From Petrolisthes cinctipes (Eukaryota > Arthropoda > Malacostraca > Decapoda > Porcellanidae), in the NCBI GenBank assembly GCA_033782935.1, contig JAWQEG010000488.1, positions 682,001 through 746,000 on the forward strand: DNA of 64,000 nucleotides, read 5' to 3'. A model generated the notes under the pieces. It was not told the origin of the DNA, ran no database searches, and saw only the letters and a list, made by a program, of their open reading frames with translations. Below are positions 33,153 to 45,249 of the stretch, one piece after another. The translations under genes were made by a program, and so were the position numbers. The stretch's first letter is position 1; each line of letters opens with the position of its first letter.

Positions 33153-36100
33153 GTGTTAGAGTATTTTCAATATACAGGCCCAAAACATGCTGAAAATCGA
33201 TATTTTAGATGTCAAAAGTCAATATGTGCATGTATCTTCTGTACCCGTTTATATCTCAAATTCAGGCTCAAAACACCCGAAAATTCAATATTTTGGGGTC
33301 CCAGAAGCAATCTGTACATGCCTACACAGTGCTAGAATATTTTCAAAATATAGGCTAAAAACATGCTAAAAATCGACAATTTAGGTGCCAAAAAATCGAT
33401 ATCTCAAATTCAGTCCCAAAACACCCGAAAATTCGATATTTAGAGGTCCCAGAAGGTATCTGTACATGCCTACTCCGTGTTAGAGTATTATCAAAATACA
33501 GGCCAAAAACATACTGAAAATCGATCTTTTAGGTGCCCAAAAGTCGATATGTGCATGCATCTTCTTTACCCGTTTATATCTCAAATTCTGGCCATAAACA
33601 CCCGAAAATTCGATATTTTGGGGTCCCAGAAGTGATCTGTACATGCCTACTCCGTGTTAGAGTATTTTCAAAATTCAGGCCCAAAACATGCTGAAAATCG
33701 ATATTTTTGGTGCCCAAAGTCAATATGTGCATGTATCTTCTGTACCCGTTTATATCTCAAATTCAGGCTCAAAACACCCGAAAATTCAATATTTTGGGGT
33801 ACCAGAAGCAATCTGTACATGCCTACACAGTGCTAGAATTTTATCAAAATATAGGCTAAAAACATGCTAAAAATCGACCTTTTAGGTGCCAAAAAGTCGA
33901 TATCTCAAATTCAGTCCCAAAACACCCGAAAATTCGATATTTAGGGGTCCCAGAAGCGATCTGTACTCCGTGTTAGAGTATTTTCAAAATACATGCTCAA
34001 AACATACTGAAAATCGATCTTTTTGGTGCACAAAAGTCAATATGTGCATGCATCTTCAGTACCCGTTTATATCTCAAATTCAGGCTCAAAACACCCGAAA
34101 ATTCAATATTTTGGGGTCCCAGAAGCAATCTGTACAGTGCTAGAATATTTTCAAAATATAGGCTAAAAAACATGCTAAAAATCGATCTTTTAGGTGCCAA
34201 AAAGTCGATATCTCAAATTCAGTCCCAAAACACCCGAAAATTCGATATTTAGGGGTCCCAGAAGCGATCTGTACATGCCTACACCGTGTTAGAGTATTTT
34301 CAAAATACATGCTCAAAACATACTGAAAATCGATTTTTTAGTTGCACAAAAGTCGATATGTGCATGCATCATCAGTACCCGTTTATATCTCAAATTCAGG
34401 CTCAAAACACCCGAAAATTCAATATTTTGGGGTCCCAGAAGCAATCTGTACATGCCTACTCAATGTTAGAGTATTTTCAAAATACAGGCCCAAAACATGC
34501 TGAAAATCGATATTTTAGATGCCCAAAGTCAATATGTGCATGTATCTTCTGTACCCGTTTATATCTCAAATTCAGGCTCAAAACACCCGAAAATTCAATA
34601 TTTTGGGGTCCCAGAAGCAATCTGTACATGCCTACACAGTGCTAGAATATTTTCAAAATATAGGCTAAAAACATGCTAAAAATCGACATTTTAGGTGCCA
34701 AAAAATCGATATCTCATATTCAGTTCCAAAACACCCGAAAATTCGATATTTAGAGGTCCCAGAAGGTATCTGTACATGCCTACTCCGTGTTAGAGTATTT
34801 TCAAAATACAGGCCAAAAACATACTGAAAATCGATCTTTTAGGTGCCCAAAAGTCGATATGTGCATGCATCTTCTGTACCCGTTTATATCTCAAATTCTG
34901 GCCCTAAACACCCGAAAATTCGATATTTTGGGGTCCCAGAAGCGATCTGTACATGCCTACTCCGTGTTAGAGTATTTTCAAAATTCAGGCCCAAAACATG
35001 CTGAAAATCGATATTTTTGGTGCCCAAAGTCAATATGTGCATGTATCTTCTGTACCCGTTTATATCTCAAATTCAGGCTCAAAACACCCGAAAATTCAAT
35101 ATTTTGGGGTCCCAGAAGCAATCTGTAGAATATTTTCAAAATATAGGCTAAAAACATGCTAAAAATCGATCTTTTAGGTGCCAAAAAGTCGATATCTCAA
35201 ATTCAGTCCCAAAACACCCGAAAATTCGATATTTAGGGGTCCTAGAAGCGATCTGTACATGCCTACTCCGTGTTAGAGTATTTTCAAAATACAGGCCCAA
35301 AACATGCTGAAAATCGATCTTTTAGGTGCACAAAAGTCGATATGTGCATGCATCTTCAGTACCCGTTTATATCTCAAATTCAGGCTCAAAACACCCGAAA
35401 ATTCAATATTTTTGGGTCCCAGAAGCAATCTGTACATGCCTACACAGTACTAGAATATTTTCAAAATATAGGCTAAAAACATGCTAAAAATCGACATTTT
35501 AGGTGCCAAAAAATCGATATCTCAAATTCAGTCCCAAAAAACCCGAAAATTCGATATTTAGAGATCCCAGAAGGTATCTGTACATGCCTACTCCGTGTTA
35601 GAGTATTTTCAAAATTCAGGCCCAAAACATGCTGAAAATCGATATTTTTGGTGCCCAAAGTCAATATGTGCATGTATCTTCTGTACCCGTTTATATCTCA
35701 AATTCAGGCTCAAAACACCCGAAAAGTCAATATTTTGGGGTCCCACAAGCAATCTGTACATGCCTACTCAGTGCTAGAATATTTTCAAAATATAGGCTAA
35801 AAATATGCTAAAAATCGATCTTTTAGGTGCCAAAAAGTCGATATCTCAAATTCAGTCCCAAAACACCCGAAAATTCGATATTTAGGGGTCCCAGAAGCGA
35901 TCTGTACATGCCTATTCCGTGTTAGAGTATTTTCAAAATACATGCTCAAAACATACTGAAAATCGATCTTTTAGGTGCACAAAAGTCGATATGTGCATGC
36001 ATCTTCAGTACCCGTTTATATCTCAAATTCAGGCTCAAAACACCCGAAAATTCAATATTTTGGGGTCCCAGAAGCAATCTGTACATGCCTACTCAGTGTT

Positions 36101-36909
36101 AGAGTATTTTCAAAATACAGGCCCGAAACATGCTGAAAATCGATATTTTAGATGCCCAAAGTCAATATGTGCATGTATCTTCTGTACCCGTTTATATCTC
36201 AAATTCAGGCTCAAAACACCCGAAAACTCAATATTTTGGGGTCCCAGAAGCAATCTGTACATGCCTACACAGTGCTAGAATATTTTCAAAATATAGGCTA
36301 AAACATGCTAAAAATCGACATTTTAGGTGCCAAAAAATCGATATCTCAAATTCAGTCCCAAAACACCCGAAAATTCGATATTTAGAGGTCCCAGAAGGTA
36401 TCTGTACATGCCTACTCCGTGTTAGAGTATTTTCAAAATACAGGCCAAAAACATGCTGAAAATCGATCTTTTAGGTGCCCAAAAGTCGATATGTGCATGC
36501 ATCTTCAGTACCCGTTTATATCTCAAATTCTGGCCCTAAACACCCGAAAATTCGATATTTTGGGGTCCCAGAAGCGATCTGTACATGCCTACTCCGTGTT
36601 AGAGTATTTTCAAAATTCAGGCCCAAAACATGCTGAAAATCGATATTTTTGGTGCCCAAAGTCAATATGTGCATGTATCTTCTGTACCCGTTTATATCTC
36701 AAATTCAGGCTCAAAACACCCGAAAATTCAATATTTTGGGGTCCCAGAAGCAATCTGTACAGTGCTAGAATATTTTCAAAATATAGGCTAAAAACATGCT
36801 AAAAATCGATCTTTTAGGTGCCAAAAAGTCGATATCTCAAATTCACTCCCAAAACACCCGAAAATTCGATATTTAGGGGTCCCAGAAGCGATCTGTACAT
36901 GCCTACTCC
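32828..36909 (+). repeat. Dispersed block B, copy 2
   Basis: Monomer map after the overlap with the 1504 bp repeat: Lb2 33153, S 33329, La1 33477, Lb1 33654, S 33830 (140 bp), La2 33970, S 34137 (149 bp), La2 34286, Lb2 34463, S 34639, La1 34787, Lb1 34964, S 35128 (18 bp deletion at its start), Lb2/La2 hybrid 35270, S 35447, Lb1 35595, S 35771, La2 35919, Lb2 36096, S 36272 (147 bp), La1 36419, Lb1 36596, S 36762. Order and offsets equal 26062-30143 throughout. Point differences are scattered, for example 'catcttcagtacc' at 35358 versus 'cattttctgtacc' in copy 1. Confidence 0.9.
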
Positions 36910-38894
36910 GTGTTAGAGTATTTTCAAAATACAGGCCCAAAACATGCTGAAAATCGATCTTTTAGGTGCACAAAAGTCGATATGTGCATGCATCTTCAGT
37001 ACCCGTTTATATCTCAAATTCAGGCTCAAAACACCCGAAAATTCAATATTTTTGGGTCCCAGAAGCAATCTGTACATGCCTACACAGTGCTAGAATATTT
37101 TCAAAATATAGGCTAAAAACATGCTAAAAATCGACATTTTAGGTGCCAAAAAATCTATATCTCAAATTCAGTCCCAAAACACCCGAAAATTCGATATTTA
37201 GAGGTCCCAGAAGGTATCTGTACATGCCTACTCCGTGTTAGAGTATTTTCAAAATACAGGCCAAAAACATACTGAAAATCTATCTTTTAGGTGCCCAAAA
37301 GTCGATATGTGCATGCATCTTCTGTACCCGTTTGTATCTCAAATTCTGGCCCTAGACACCCGAAAATTCGATATTTTGGGGTCCCAGAAGCGATCTGTAC
37401 AGTGCTAGAATATTTTCAAAATATAGGCTAAAAACATGCTAAAAATCGACATTTTAGGTGCCAAAAAATCGATATCTCAAATTCAGTCCCAAAACACCCG
37501 AAAATTCGATATTTAGAGGTCCCACAAGGTATCTGTACATGCCTACTCCGTGTTAGAGTATTTTCAAAATACAGGCCAAAAACATACTGAAAATCGATCT
37601 TTTAGGTGCCCAAAAGTCGATATGTGCATGCATCTTCTGTACCCGTTTATATCTCAAATTCTGGCCCTAAACACCCGAAAATTCGATATTTTGGGGTCCC
37701 AGAAGCAATCTGTACATGCCTACTCCGTGTTAGAGTATTTTCAAAATTCAGGCCCAAAACATGCTGAAAATCGATATTTTTGGTGCCCAAAGTCAATATG
37801 TGCATGTATCTTCTGTACCCGTTTATATCTCAAATTCAGGCTCAAAACACCCGAAAATTCAATATTTTGGGGTCCCAAAAGCAATCTGTACAGTGCTAGA
37901 ATATTTTCAAAATATAGGCTAAAAACATGCTAAAAATCGATATTTTAGGTGCCAAAAAGTCGATATCTCAAATTCAGTCATAAAACACCCGAAAATTCGA
38001 TATTTAGGGGTCCCAGAAGCGATCTGTACATGCCTACTCCGTGTTAGAGTATTTTCAAAATACATGCTCAAAACATACTGAAAATCGATCTTTTAGGTGC
38101 ACAAAAGTCGATATGTGCATGCATCTTCAGTACCCGTTTATATCTCAAATTCAGGCTCAAAACACCCGAAAATTCAATATTTTGGGGTCCCAGAAGCAAT
38201 CTGTACATGCATACTCAGTGTTAGAGTATTTTCAAAATTCAGGCCCAAAACATGCTGAAAATCGATATTTTAGAAGCCCAAAGTCAATATGTGCATGTAT
38301 CTTCTGTACCCGTTTATATCTCAAATTCAGGCTCAAAACACCCGAAAATTCAATATTTTGGGGTCCCAGAAGCAATCTGTACATGCCTACACAGTACTAG
38401 AATATTTTCAAAATATAGGCTAAAAACATGCTGAAAATCGATATTTTAGGTGCCAAAAAATCGATATCTCAAATTCAGTCCCAAAACACCCGAAAATTCG
38501 ATATTTAGAGGTCCCAGAAGGTATCTGTACATGCCTACTCCGTGTTAGAGTATTTTCAAAATACAGGCCAAAAACATACTGAAAATCGATCTTTTAGGTG
38601 CCCAAAAGTCGATATGTGCATGCATCTTCTGTACCCGTTTATATCTCAAATTCTGGCCCTAAACACCCGAAAATTTGATATTTTGGGGTCCCAGAAGCGA
38701 TCTGTACATGCCTACTCCGTGTTAGAGTATTTTCAAAATTCAGGCCCAAAACATGCTGAAAATCGATATTTTTGGTGCCCAAAGTCAATATGTGCATGTA
38801 TCTTCTGTACCCGTTTATATCTCAAATTCAGGCTCAAAACACCCGAAAATTCAATATTTTGGGGTCCCAAAAGCAATCTGTACATGCCTACACA
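36910..38894 (+). repeat. Monomers between block B copies 2 and 3
   Basis: Lb2/La2 hybrid 36910, S 37087, La1 37235 (167 bp, 10 bp lost at its end), S 37402, La1 37550, Lb1 37727, S 37893, La2 38041, Lb2 38218, S 38394 (gtactag), La1 38542, Lb1 38719. Positions 36910-37549 recur at 41976-42615 (shared 'cgtttgtatctc' and 'cctagacaccc'). Positions 37402 to about 38790 recur at 44110-45497 at offset 6708 (shared 'cccacaagg', 'gtcataaaacaccc', 'tttagaagccc' and 'gaaaatttgat'). Confidence 0.87.
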
Positions 38895-41800
38895 GTGCTA
38901 GAATTTTATCAAAATATAGGCTAAAAACATGCTAAAAATCGATCTTTTAGGTGCCAAAAAGTCGATATCTCAAATTCAGTCCCAAAACACCCGAAAATTC
39001 GATATTTAGGGGTCCCAGAAGCGATCTGTACTCCGTGTTAGAGTATTTTCAAAATACATGCTCAAAACTTACTGAAAATCGATCTTTTTGGTGCACAAAA
39101 GTCCATATGTGCATGCATCTTCAGTACCCGTTTATATCTCAAATTCAGGCTCAAAACACCCGAAAATTCAATATTTTGGGGGTCCCAGAAGCAATCTGTA
39201 CAGTGCTAGAATATTTTCAAAATATAGGCTAAAAAACATGCTAAAAATCGATCTTTTAGGTGCCAAAAAGTCGATATCTCAAATTCAGTCCCAAAACACC
39301 CGAAAATTCGATATTTAGGGGTCCCAGAAGCGATCTGTACATGCCTACACCGTGTTAGAGTATTTTCAAAATACATGCTCAAAACATACTGAAAATCGAT
39401 TTTTTAGGTGCACAAAAGTCGATATGTGCATGCATCATCAGTACCCGTTTATATCTCAAATTCAGGCTCAAAACAACCGAAAATTCAATATTTTGGGGTC
39501 CCAGAAGCAATCTGTACATGCCTACTCAGTGTTAGAGTATTTTCAAAATACAGGCCCAAAACATGCTGAAAATCGATATTTTAGATGCCCAAAGTCAATA
39601 TGTGCATGTATCTTCTGTACCCGTTTATATCTCAAATTCAGGCTCAAAACACCCGAAAATTCAATATTTTGGGGTCCCAGAAGCAATCTGTACATGCCTA
39701 CACAGTGCTAGAATATTTTCAAAATATAGGCTAAAAACATGCTAAAAATCGACATTTTAGGTGCCAAAAAATCGATATCTCATATTCAGTTCCAAAACAC
39801 CCGAAAATTCGATATTTAGAGGTCCCAGAAGGTATCTGTACATGCCTACTCCGTGTTAGAGTATTTTCAAAATACAGGCCAAAAACATACTGAAAATCGA
39901 TCTTTTAGGTGCCCAAAAGTCGATATGTGCATGCATCTTCTGTACCCGTTTATATCTCAAATTCTGGCCCTAAACACCCGAAAATTCGATATTTTGGGGT
40001 CCCAGAAGCGATCTGTACATGCCTACTCCGTGTTAGAGTATTTTCAAAATTCAGGCCCAAAACATGCTGAAAATCGATATTTTTGGTGCCCAAAGTCAAT
40101 ATGTGCATGTATCTTCTGTACCCGTTTATATCTCAAATTCAGGCTCAAAACACCCGAAAATTCAATATTTTGGGGTCCCAGAAGCAATCTGTAGAATATT
40201 TTCAAAATATAGGCTAAAAACATGCTAAAAATCGATCTTTTAGGTGCCAAAAAGTCGATATCTCAAATTCAGTCCCAAAACACCCAAAAATTCGATATTT
40301 AGGGGTCCCAGAAGCGATCTGTACATGCCTACTCCGTGTTAGAGTATTTTCAAAATACAGGCCCAAAACATGCTGAAAATCGATCTTTTAGGTGCACAAA
40401 AGTCAATATGTGCATGCATCTTCAGTACCCGTTTATATATCAAATTCAGGCTCAAAACACCCGAAAATTCAATATTTTTGGGTCCCAGAAGCAATCTGTA
40501 CATGCCTACACAGTACTAGAATATTTTCAAAATATAGGCTAAAAACATGCTAAAAATCGACATTTTAGGTGCCAAAAAATCGATATCTCAAATTCAGTCC
40601 CAAAAAACCCGAAAATTCGATATTTAGAGATCCCAGAAGGTATCTGTACATGCCTACTCCGTGTTAGAGTATTTTCAAAATTCAGGCCCAAAACATGCTG
40701 AAAATCGATATTTTTGGTGCCCAAAGTCAATATGTGCATGTATCTTCTGTACCCGTTTATATCTCAAATTCAGGCTCAAAACACCCGAAAAGTCAATATT
40801 TTGGGGTCCCAGAAGCAATCTGTACATGCCTACTCAGTGCTAGAATATTTTCAAAATATAGGCTAAAAATATGCTAAAAATCGATCTTTTAGGTGCCAAA
40901 AAGTCGATATCTCAAATTCAGTCCCAAAACACCCGAAAATTCGATATTTAGGGGTCCCAGAAGCGATCTGTACATGCCTATTCCGTGTTAGAGTATTTTC
41001 AAAATACATGCTCAAAACATACTGAAAATCGATCTTTTAGGTGCACAAAAGTCGATATGTGCATGCATCTTCAGTACCCGTTTATATCTCAAATTCAGGC
41101 TCAAAACACCCGAAAATTCAATATTTTGGGGTCCCAGAAGCAATCTGTACATGCCTACTCAGTGTTAGAGTATTTTCAAAATACAGGCCCGAAACATGCT
41201 GAAAATCGATATTTTAGATGCCCAAAGTCAATATGTGCATGTATCTTCTGTACCCGTTTATATCTCAAATTCAGGCTCAAAACACCCGAAAACTCAATAT
41301 TTTGGGGTCCCAGAAGCAATCTGTACATGCCTACACAGTGCTAGAATATTTTCAAAATATAGGCTAAAACATGCTAAAAATCGACATTTTAGGTGCCAAA
41401 AAATCGATATCTCAAATTCAGTCCCAAAACACCCGAAAATTCGATATTTAGAGGTCCCAGAAGGTATCTGTACATGCCTACTCCGTGTTAGAGTATTTTC
41501 AAAATACAGGCCAAAAACATGCTGAAAATCGATCTTTTAGGTGCCCAAAAGTCGATATGTGCATGCATCTTCAGTACCCGTTTATATCTCAAATTCTGGC
41601 CCTAAACACCCGAAAATTCGATATTTTGGGGTCCCAGAAGCGATCTGTACATGCCTACTCCGTGTTAGAGTATTTTCAAAATTCAGGCCCAAAACATGCT
41701 GAAAATCGATATTTTTGGTGCCCAAAGTCAATATGTGCATGTATCTTCTGTACCCGTTTATATCTCAAATTCAGGCTCAAAACACCCGAAAATTCAATAT

Positions 41801-41975
41801 TTTGGGGTCCCAGAAGCAATGTGTACAGTGCTAGAATATTTTCAAAATATAGGCTAAAAACATGCTAAAAATCGATCTTTTAGGTGCCAAAAAGTCGATA
41901 TCTCAAATTCACTCCCAAAACACCCGAAAATTCGATATTTAGGGGTCCCAGAAGCGATCTGTACATGCCTACTCC
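38895..41975 (+). repeat. Dispersed block B, copy 3 (left part absent)
   Basis: Monomer map: S 38895 (140 bp, 'gctagaattttatc'), La2 39035, S 39203, La2 39352, Lb2 39529, S 39705, La1 39853, Lb1 40030, S 40194 (18 bp deletion), Lb2/La2 hybrid 40336, S 40513, Lb1 40661, S 40837, La2 40985, Lb2 41162, S 41338 (147 bp), La1 41485, Lb1 41662, S 41828. It matches 33830-36909 at offset 5065-5066, the one-base change coming from an extra g in 'ttttgggggtccc' near 39178. The match continues to about 42615. Confidence 0.9.
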
Positions 41976-43117
41976 GTGTTAGAGTATTTTCAAAATACAG
42001 GCCCAAAACATGCTGAAAATCGATCTTTTAGGTGCACAAAAGTCGATATGTGCATGCATCTTCAGTACCCGTTTATATCTCAAATTCAGGCTCAAAACAC
42101 CCGAAAATTCAATATTTTTGGGTCCCAGAAGCAATCTGTACATGCCTACACAGTGCTAGAATATTTTCAAAATATAGGCTAAAAACATGCTAAAAATCGA
42201 CATTTTAGGTGCCAAAAAATCTATATCTCAAATTCAGTCCCAAAACACCCGAAAATTCGATATTTAGAGGTCCCAGAAGGTATCTGTACATGCCTACTCC
42301 GTGTTAGAGTATTTTCAAAATACAGGCCAAAAACATACTAAAAATCGATCTTTTAGGTGCCCAAAAGTCGATATGTGCATGCATCTTCTGTACCCGTTTG
42401 TATCTCAAATTCTGGCCCTAGACACCCGAAAATTCGATATTTTGGGGTCCCAGAAGCGATCTGTACAGTGCTAGAATATTTTCAAAATATAGGCTAAAAA
42501 CATGCTAAAAATCGACATTTTAGGTGCCAAAAAATCGATATCTCAAATTCAGTCCCAAAACACCCGAAAATTCGATATTTAGAGGTCCCAGAAGGTATCT
42601 GTACATGCCTACTCCGTGTTAGAGTATTTTCAAAATACAGGATAAAAACATACTGAAAATCGATCTTTTAGGTGCCTAAAAGTCGATATGTGCATGCATC
42701 TTCTGTACCCGTTTATATCTCAAATTCTGGCCCTAAACACCCGAAAATTCGATATTTTGGGGTCTCACAAGCGATCTGTACATGCCTACTCTGTGTTAGA
42801 GTATTTTCAAAATTCAGGCCCGAAACATGCTGAGAATCGATATTTTTAGGTGCCCAAAGTCAATATGTGCATGTATCTTCTGTACCCGTTTATATCTCAA
42901 ATTCAGGCTCAAAACACCCGAAAATTCAATATTTTGGGGTCCCAGAAGCAATCAGTACATGCCTACACAGTGCTAGAATATTTTCAAAATATAGGCTAAA
43001 AACATGCTAAAAATCGACATTTTAGGTGCCAAAAAATCGATATCTCAAATTCAGTCCTAAAACACCCGAAAATTCGATATTTAGAGGTCCCAGAAGGTAT
43101 CTGTACATGCCTACTCC
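41976..43117 (+). repeat. Block B continuation and following monomers
   Basis: Lb2/La2 hybrid 41976, S 42153, La1 42301 (167 bp), S 42468, La1 42616 ('caggataaaaac'), Lb1 42793 (177 bp, 'atatttttaggtgccc'), S 42970. Up to about 42615 the order equals 36910-37549. Beyond that the S carries 'cccagaagg' rather than 'cccacaagg', so the homology ends here. Confidence 0.85.
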
Positions 43118-45249
43118 GTATTAGAGTATTTTCAAAATACAGGCCAAAAACATACTGAAAATCGATCTTTTAGGTGCCCAAAAGTCGATATGTGCATGCA
43201 TCTTCTGTACCCGTTTATATCTCAAATTCTGGCCCTAAACACCCGAAAATTTGATATTTTGGGGTCCCAGAAGCGATCTGTACATGCCTACTCCGTGTTA
43301 GAGTATTTTCAAAATTCAGGCCCAAAACATGCTGAAAATCGATATTTTTGGTGCCCAAAGTCAATATCTCAAATTCAGTCCCAAAACACCCGAAAATTCG
43401 ATATTTAGGGGTCCCAGAAGCGATCTGTACATGCCTATTCCGTGTTAGAGTATTTTCAAAATACATGCTCAAAACATACTGAAAATCGATCTTTTAGGTG
43501 CCCATAAGTCGATATGTGCATGCATCTTCTGTACCCGTTTATATCTCAAATTCAGGCTCAAAACACCCGAAAATTCAATATTTTGGGGTCCCAGAAGCGA
43601 TCTGTACAGTGCTAGAATATTTTCAAAATATAGGCTAAAAACATGCTAAAAATCGATCTTTTAGGTGCCAAAAAGTCGATATCTTAAATTCAGTCCCAAA
43701 ACACCCGAAAATTCGATATTTAGGGGTCCCAGAAGCGATCTGTACATGCCTACTCCGTGTTATAGTATTTTCAAAATACATGCTCAAAACATACTGAAAA
43801 TCGATCTTTTAGGTGCACAAAAGTCGATATGTGCATGCATCTTCAGTACCCGTTTATATCTCAAATTCAGGCTCAAAACACCCGAAAATTCAATATTTTG
43901 GGGTCCCAGAAGCAATCTGTACATGCCTACTCAGTGTTAGAGTATTTTCAAAATACAGGCCCAAAACATGCTGAAAATCGATATTTTAGATGCCCAAAGT
44001 CAATATGTGCATGTATCTTCTGTACCCGTTTATATCTCAAATTCAGGCTCAAAACACCCGAAAATTCAATATTTTGGGGTCCCAGAAGCAATCTGTACAT
44101 GCCTACACAGTGCTAGAATATTTTCAAAATATAGGCTAAAAACATGCTAAAAATCGACATTTTAGGTGCCAAAAAATCGATATCTCAAATTCAGTCCCAA
44201 AACACCCGAAAATTCGATATTTAGAGGTCCCACAAGGTATCTGTACATGCCTACTCCGTGTTAGAGTATTTTCAAAATACAGGCCAAAAACATACTGAAA
44301 ATCGATCTTTTAGGTGCCCAAAAGTCGATATGTGCATGCATCTTCTGTACCCGTTTATATCTCAAATTCTGGCCCTAAACACCCGAAAATTCGATATTTT
44401 GGGGTCCCAGAAGCAATCTGTACATGCCTACTCCGTGTTAGAGTATTTTCAAAATTCAGGCCCAAAACATGCTGAAAATCGATATTTTTGGTGCCCAAAG
44501 TCAATATGTGCATGTATCTTCTGTACCCGTTTATATCTCAAATTCAGGCTCAAAACACCCGAAAATTCAATATTTTGGGGTCCCAAAAGCAATCTGTACA
44601 GTGCTAGAATATTTTCAAAATATAGGCTAAAAACATGCTAAAAATCGATATTTTAGGTGCCAAAAAGTCGATATCTCAAATTCAGTCATAAAACACCCGG
44701 AAATTCGATATTTAGGGGTCCCAGAAGCGATCTGTACATGCCTACTCCGTGTTAGAGTATTTTCAAAATACATGCTCAAAACATACTGAAAATCGATCTT
44801 TTAGGTGCACAAAAGTCGATATGTGCATGCATCTTCAGTACCCGTTTATATCTCAAATTCAGGCTCAAAACACCCGAAAATTCAATATTTTGGGGTCCCA
44901 GAAGCAATCTGTACATGCCTACTCAGTGTTAGAGTATTTTCAAAATTCAGGCCCAAAACATGCTGAAAATCGATATTTTAGAAGCCCAAAGTCAATATGT
45001 GCATGTATCTTCTGTACCCGTTTATATCTCAAATTCAGGCTCAAAACACCCGAAAATTCAATATTTTGGGGTCCCAGAAGCAATCTGTACATGCCTACAC
45101 AGTACTAGAATATTTTCAAAATATAGGCTAAAAACATGCTGAAAATCGATATTTTAGGTGCCAAAAAATCGATATCTCAAATTCAGTCCCAAAACACCCG
45201 AAAATTCGATATTTAGAGGTCCCAGAAGGTATCTGTACATGCCTACTCC
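43118..45249 (+). repeat. 2132 bp tandem pair, copy 1
   Basis: La1 43118 (gtattag), Lb1/S chimera 43295, La2/La1 hybrid 43442 (167 bp), S 43609, La2 43757 (gtgttatag), Lb2 43934, S 44110, La1 44258, Lb1 44435, S 44601, La2 44749, Lb2 44926, S 45102. Marks shared with copy 2 are 'gaaaatttgat', 'gtgcccataag', 'atatcttaaattc' and 'gtgttatag'. Positions 44110 to about 45497 also match 37402 to about 38790. Confidence 0.91.
43295..43441 (+). repeat. Chimeric monomer Lb1/S (147 bp)
   Basis: It begins as Lb1 ('caaaattcaggccc', 'gatatttttggtgccc', 'agtcaatat') and at ATAT switches to an S1 monomer ('ctcaaattcagtccc', 'ggggtcccagaagcgatctg'). The second half is S-type, not a deleted Lb1, because it has 'cagtccc' and not 'caggctc'. 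An identical chimera at 45427-45573 lies in the tandem copy. Confidence 0.9.
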
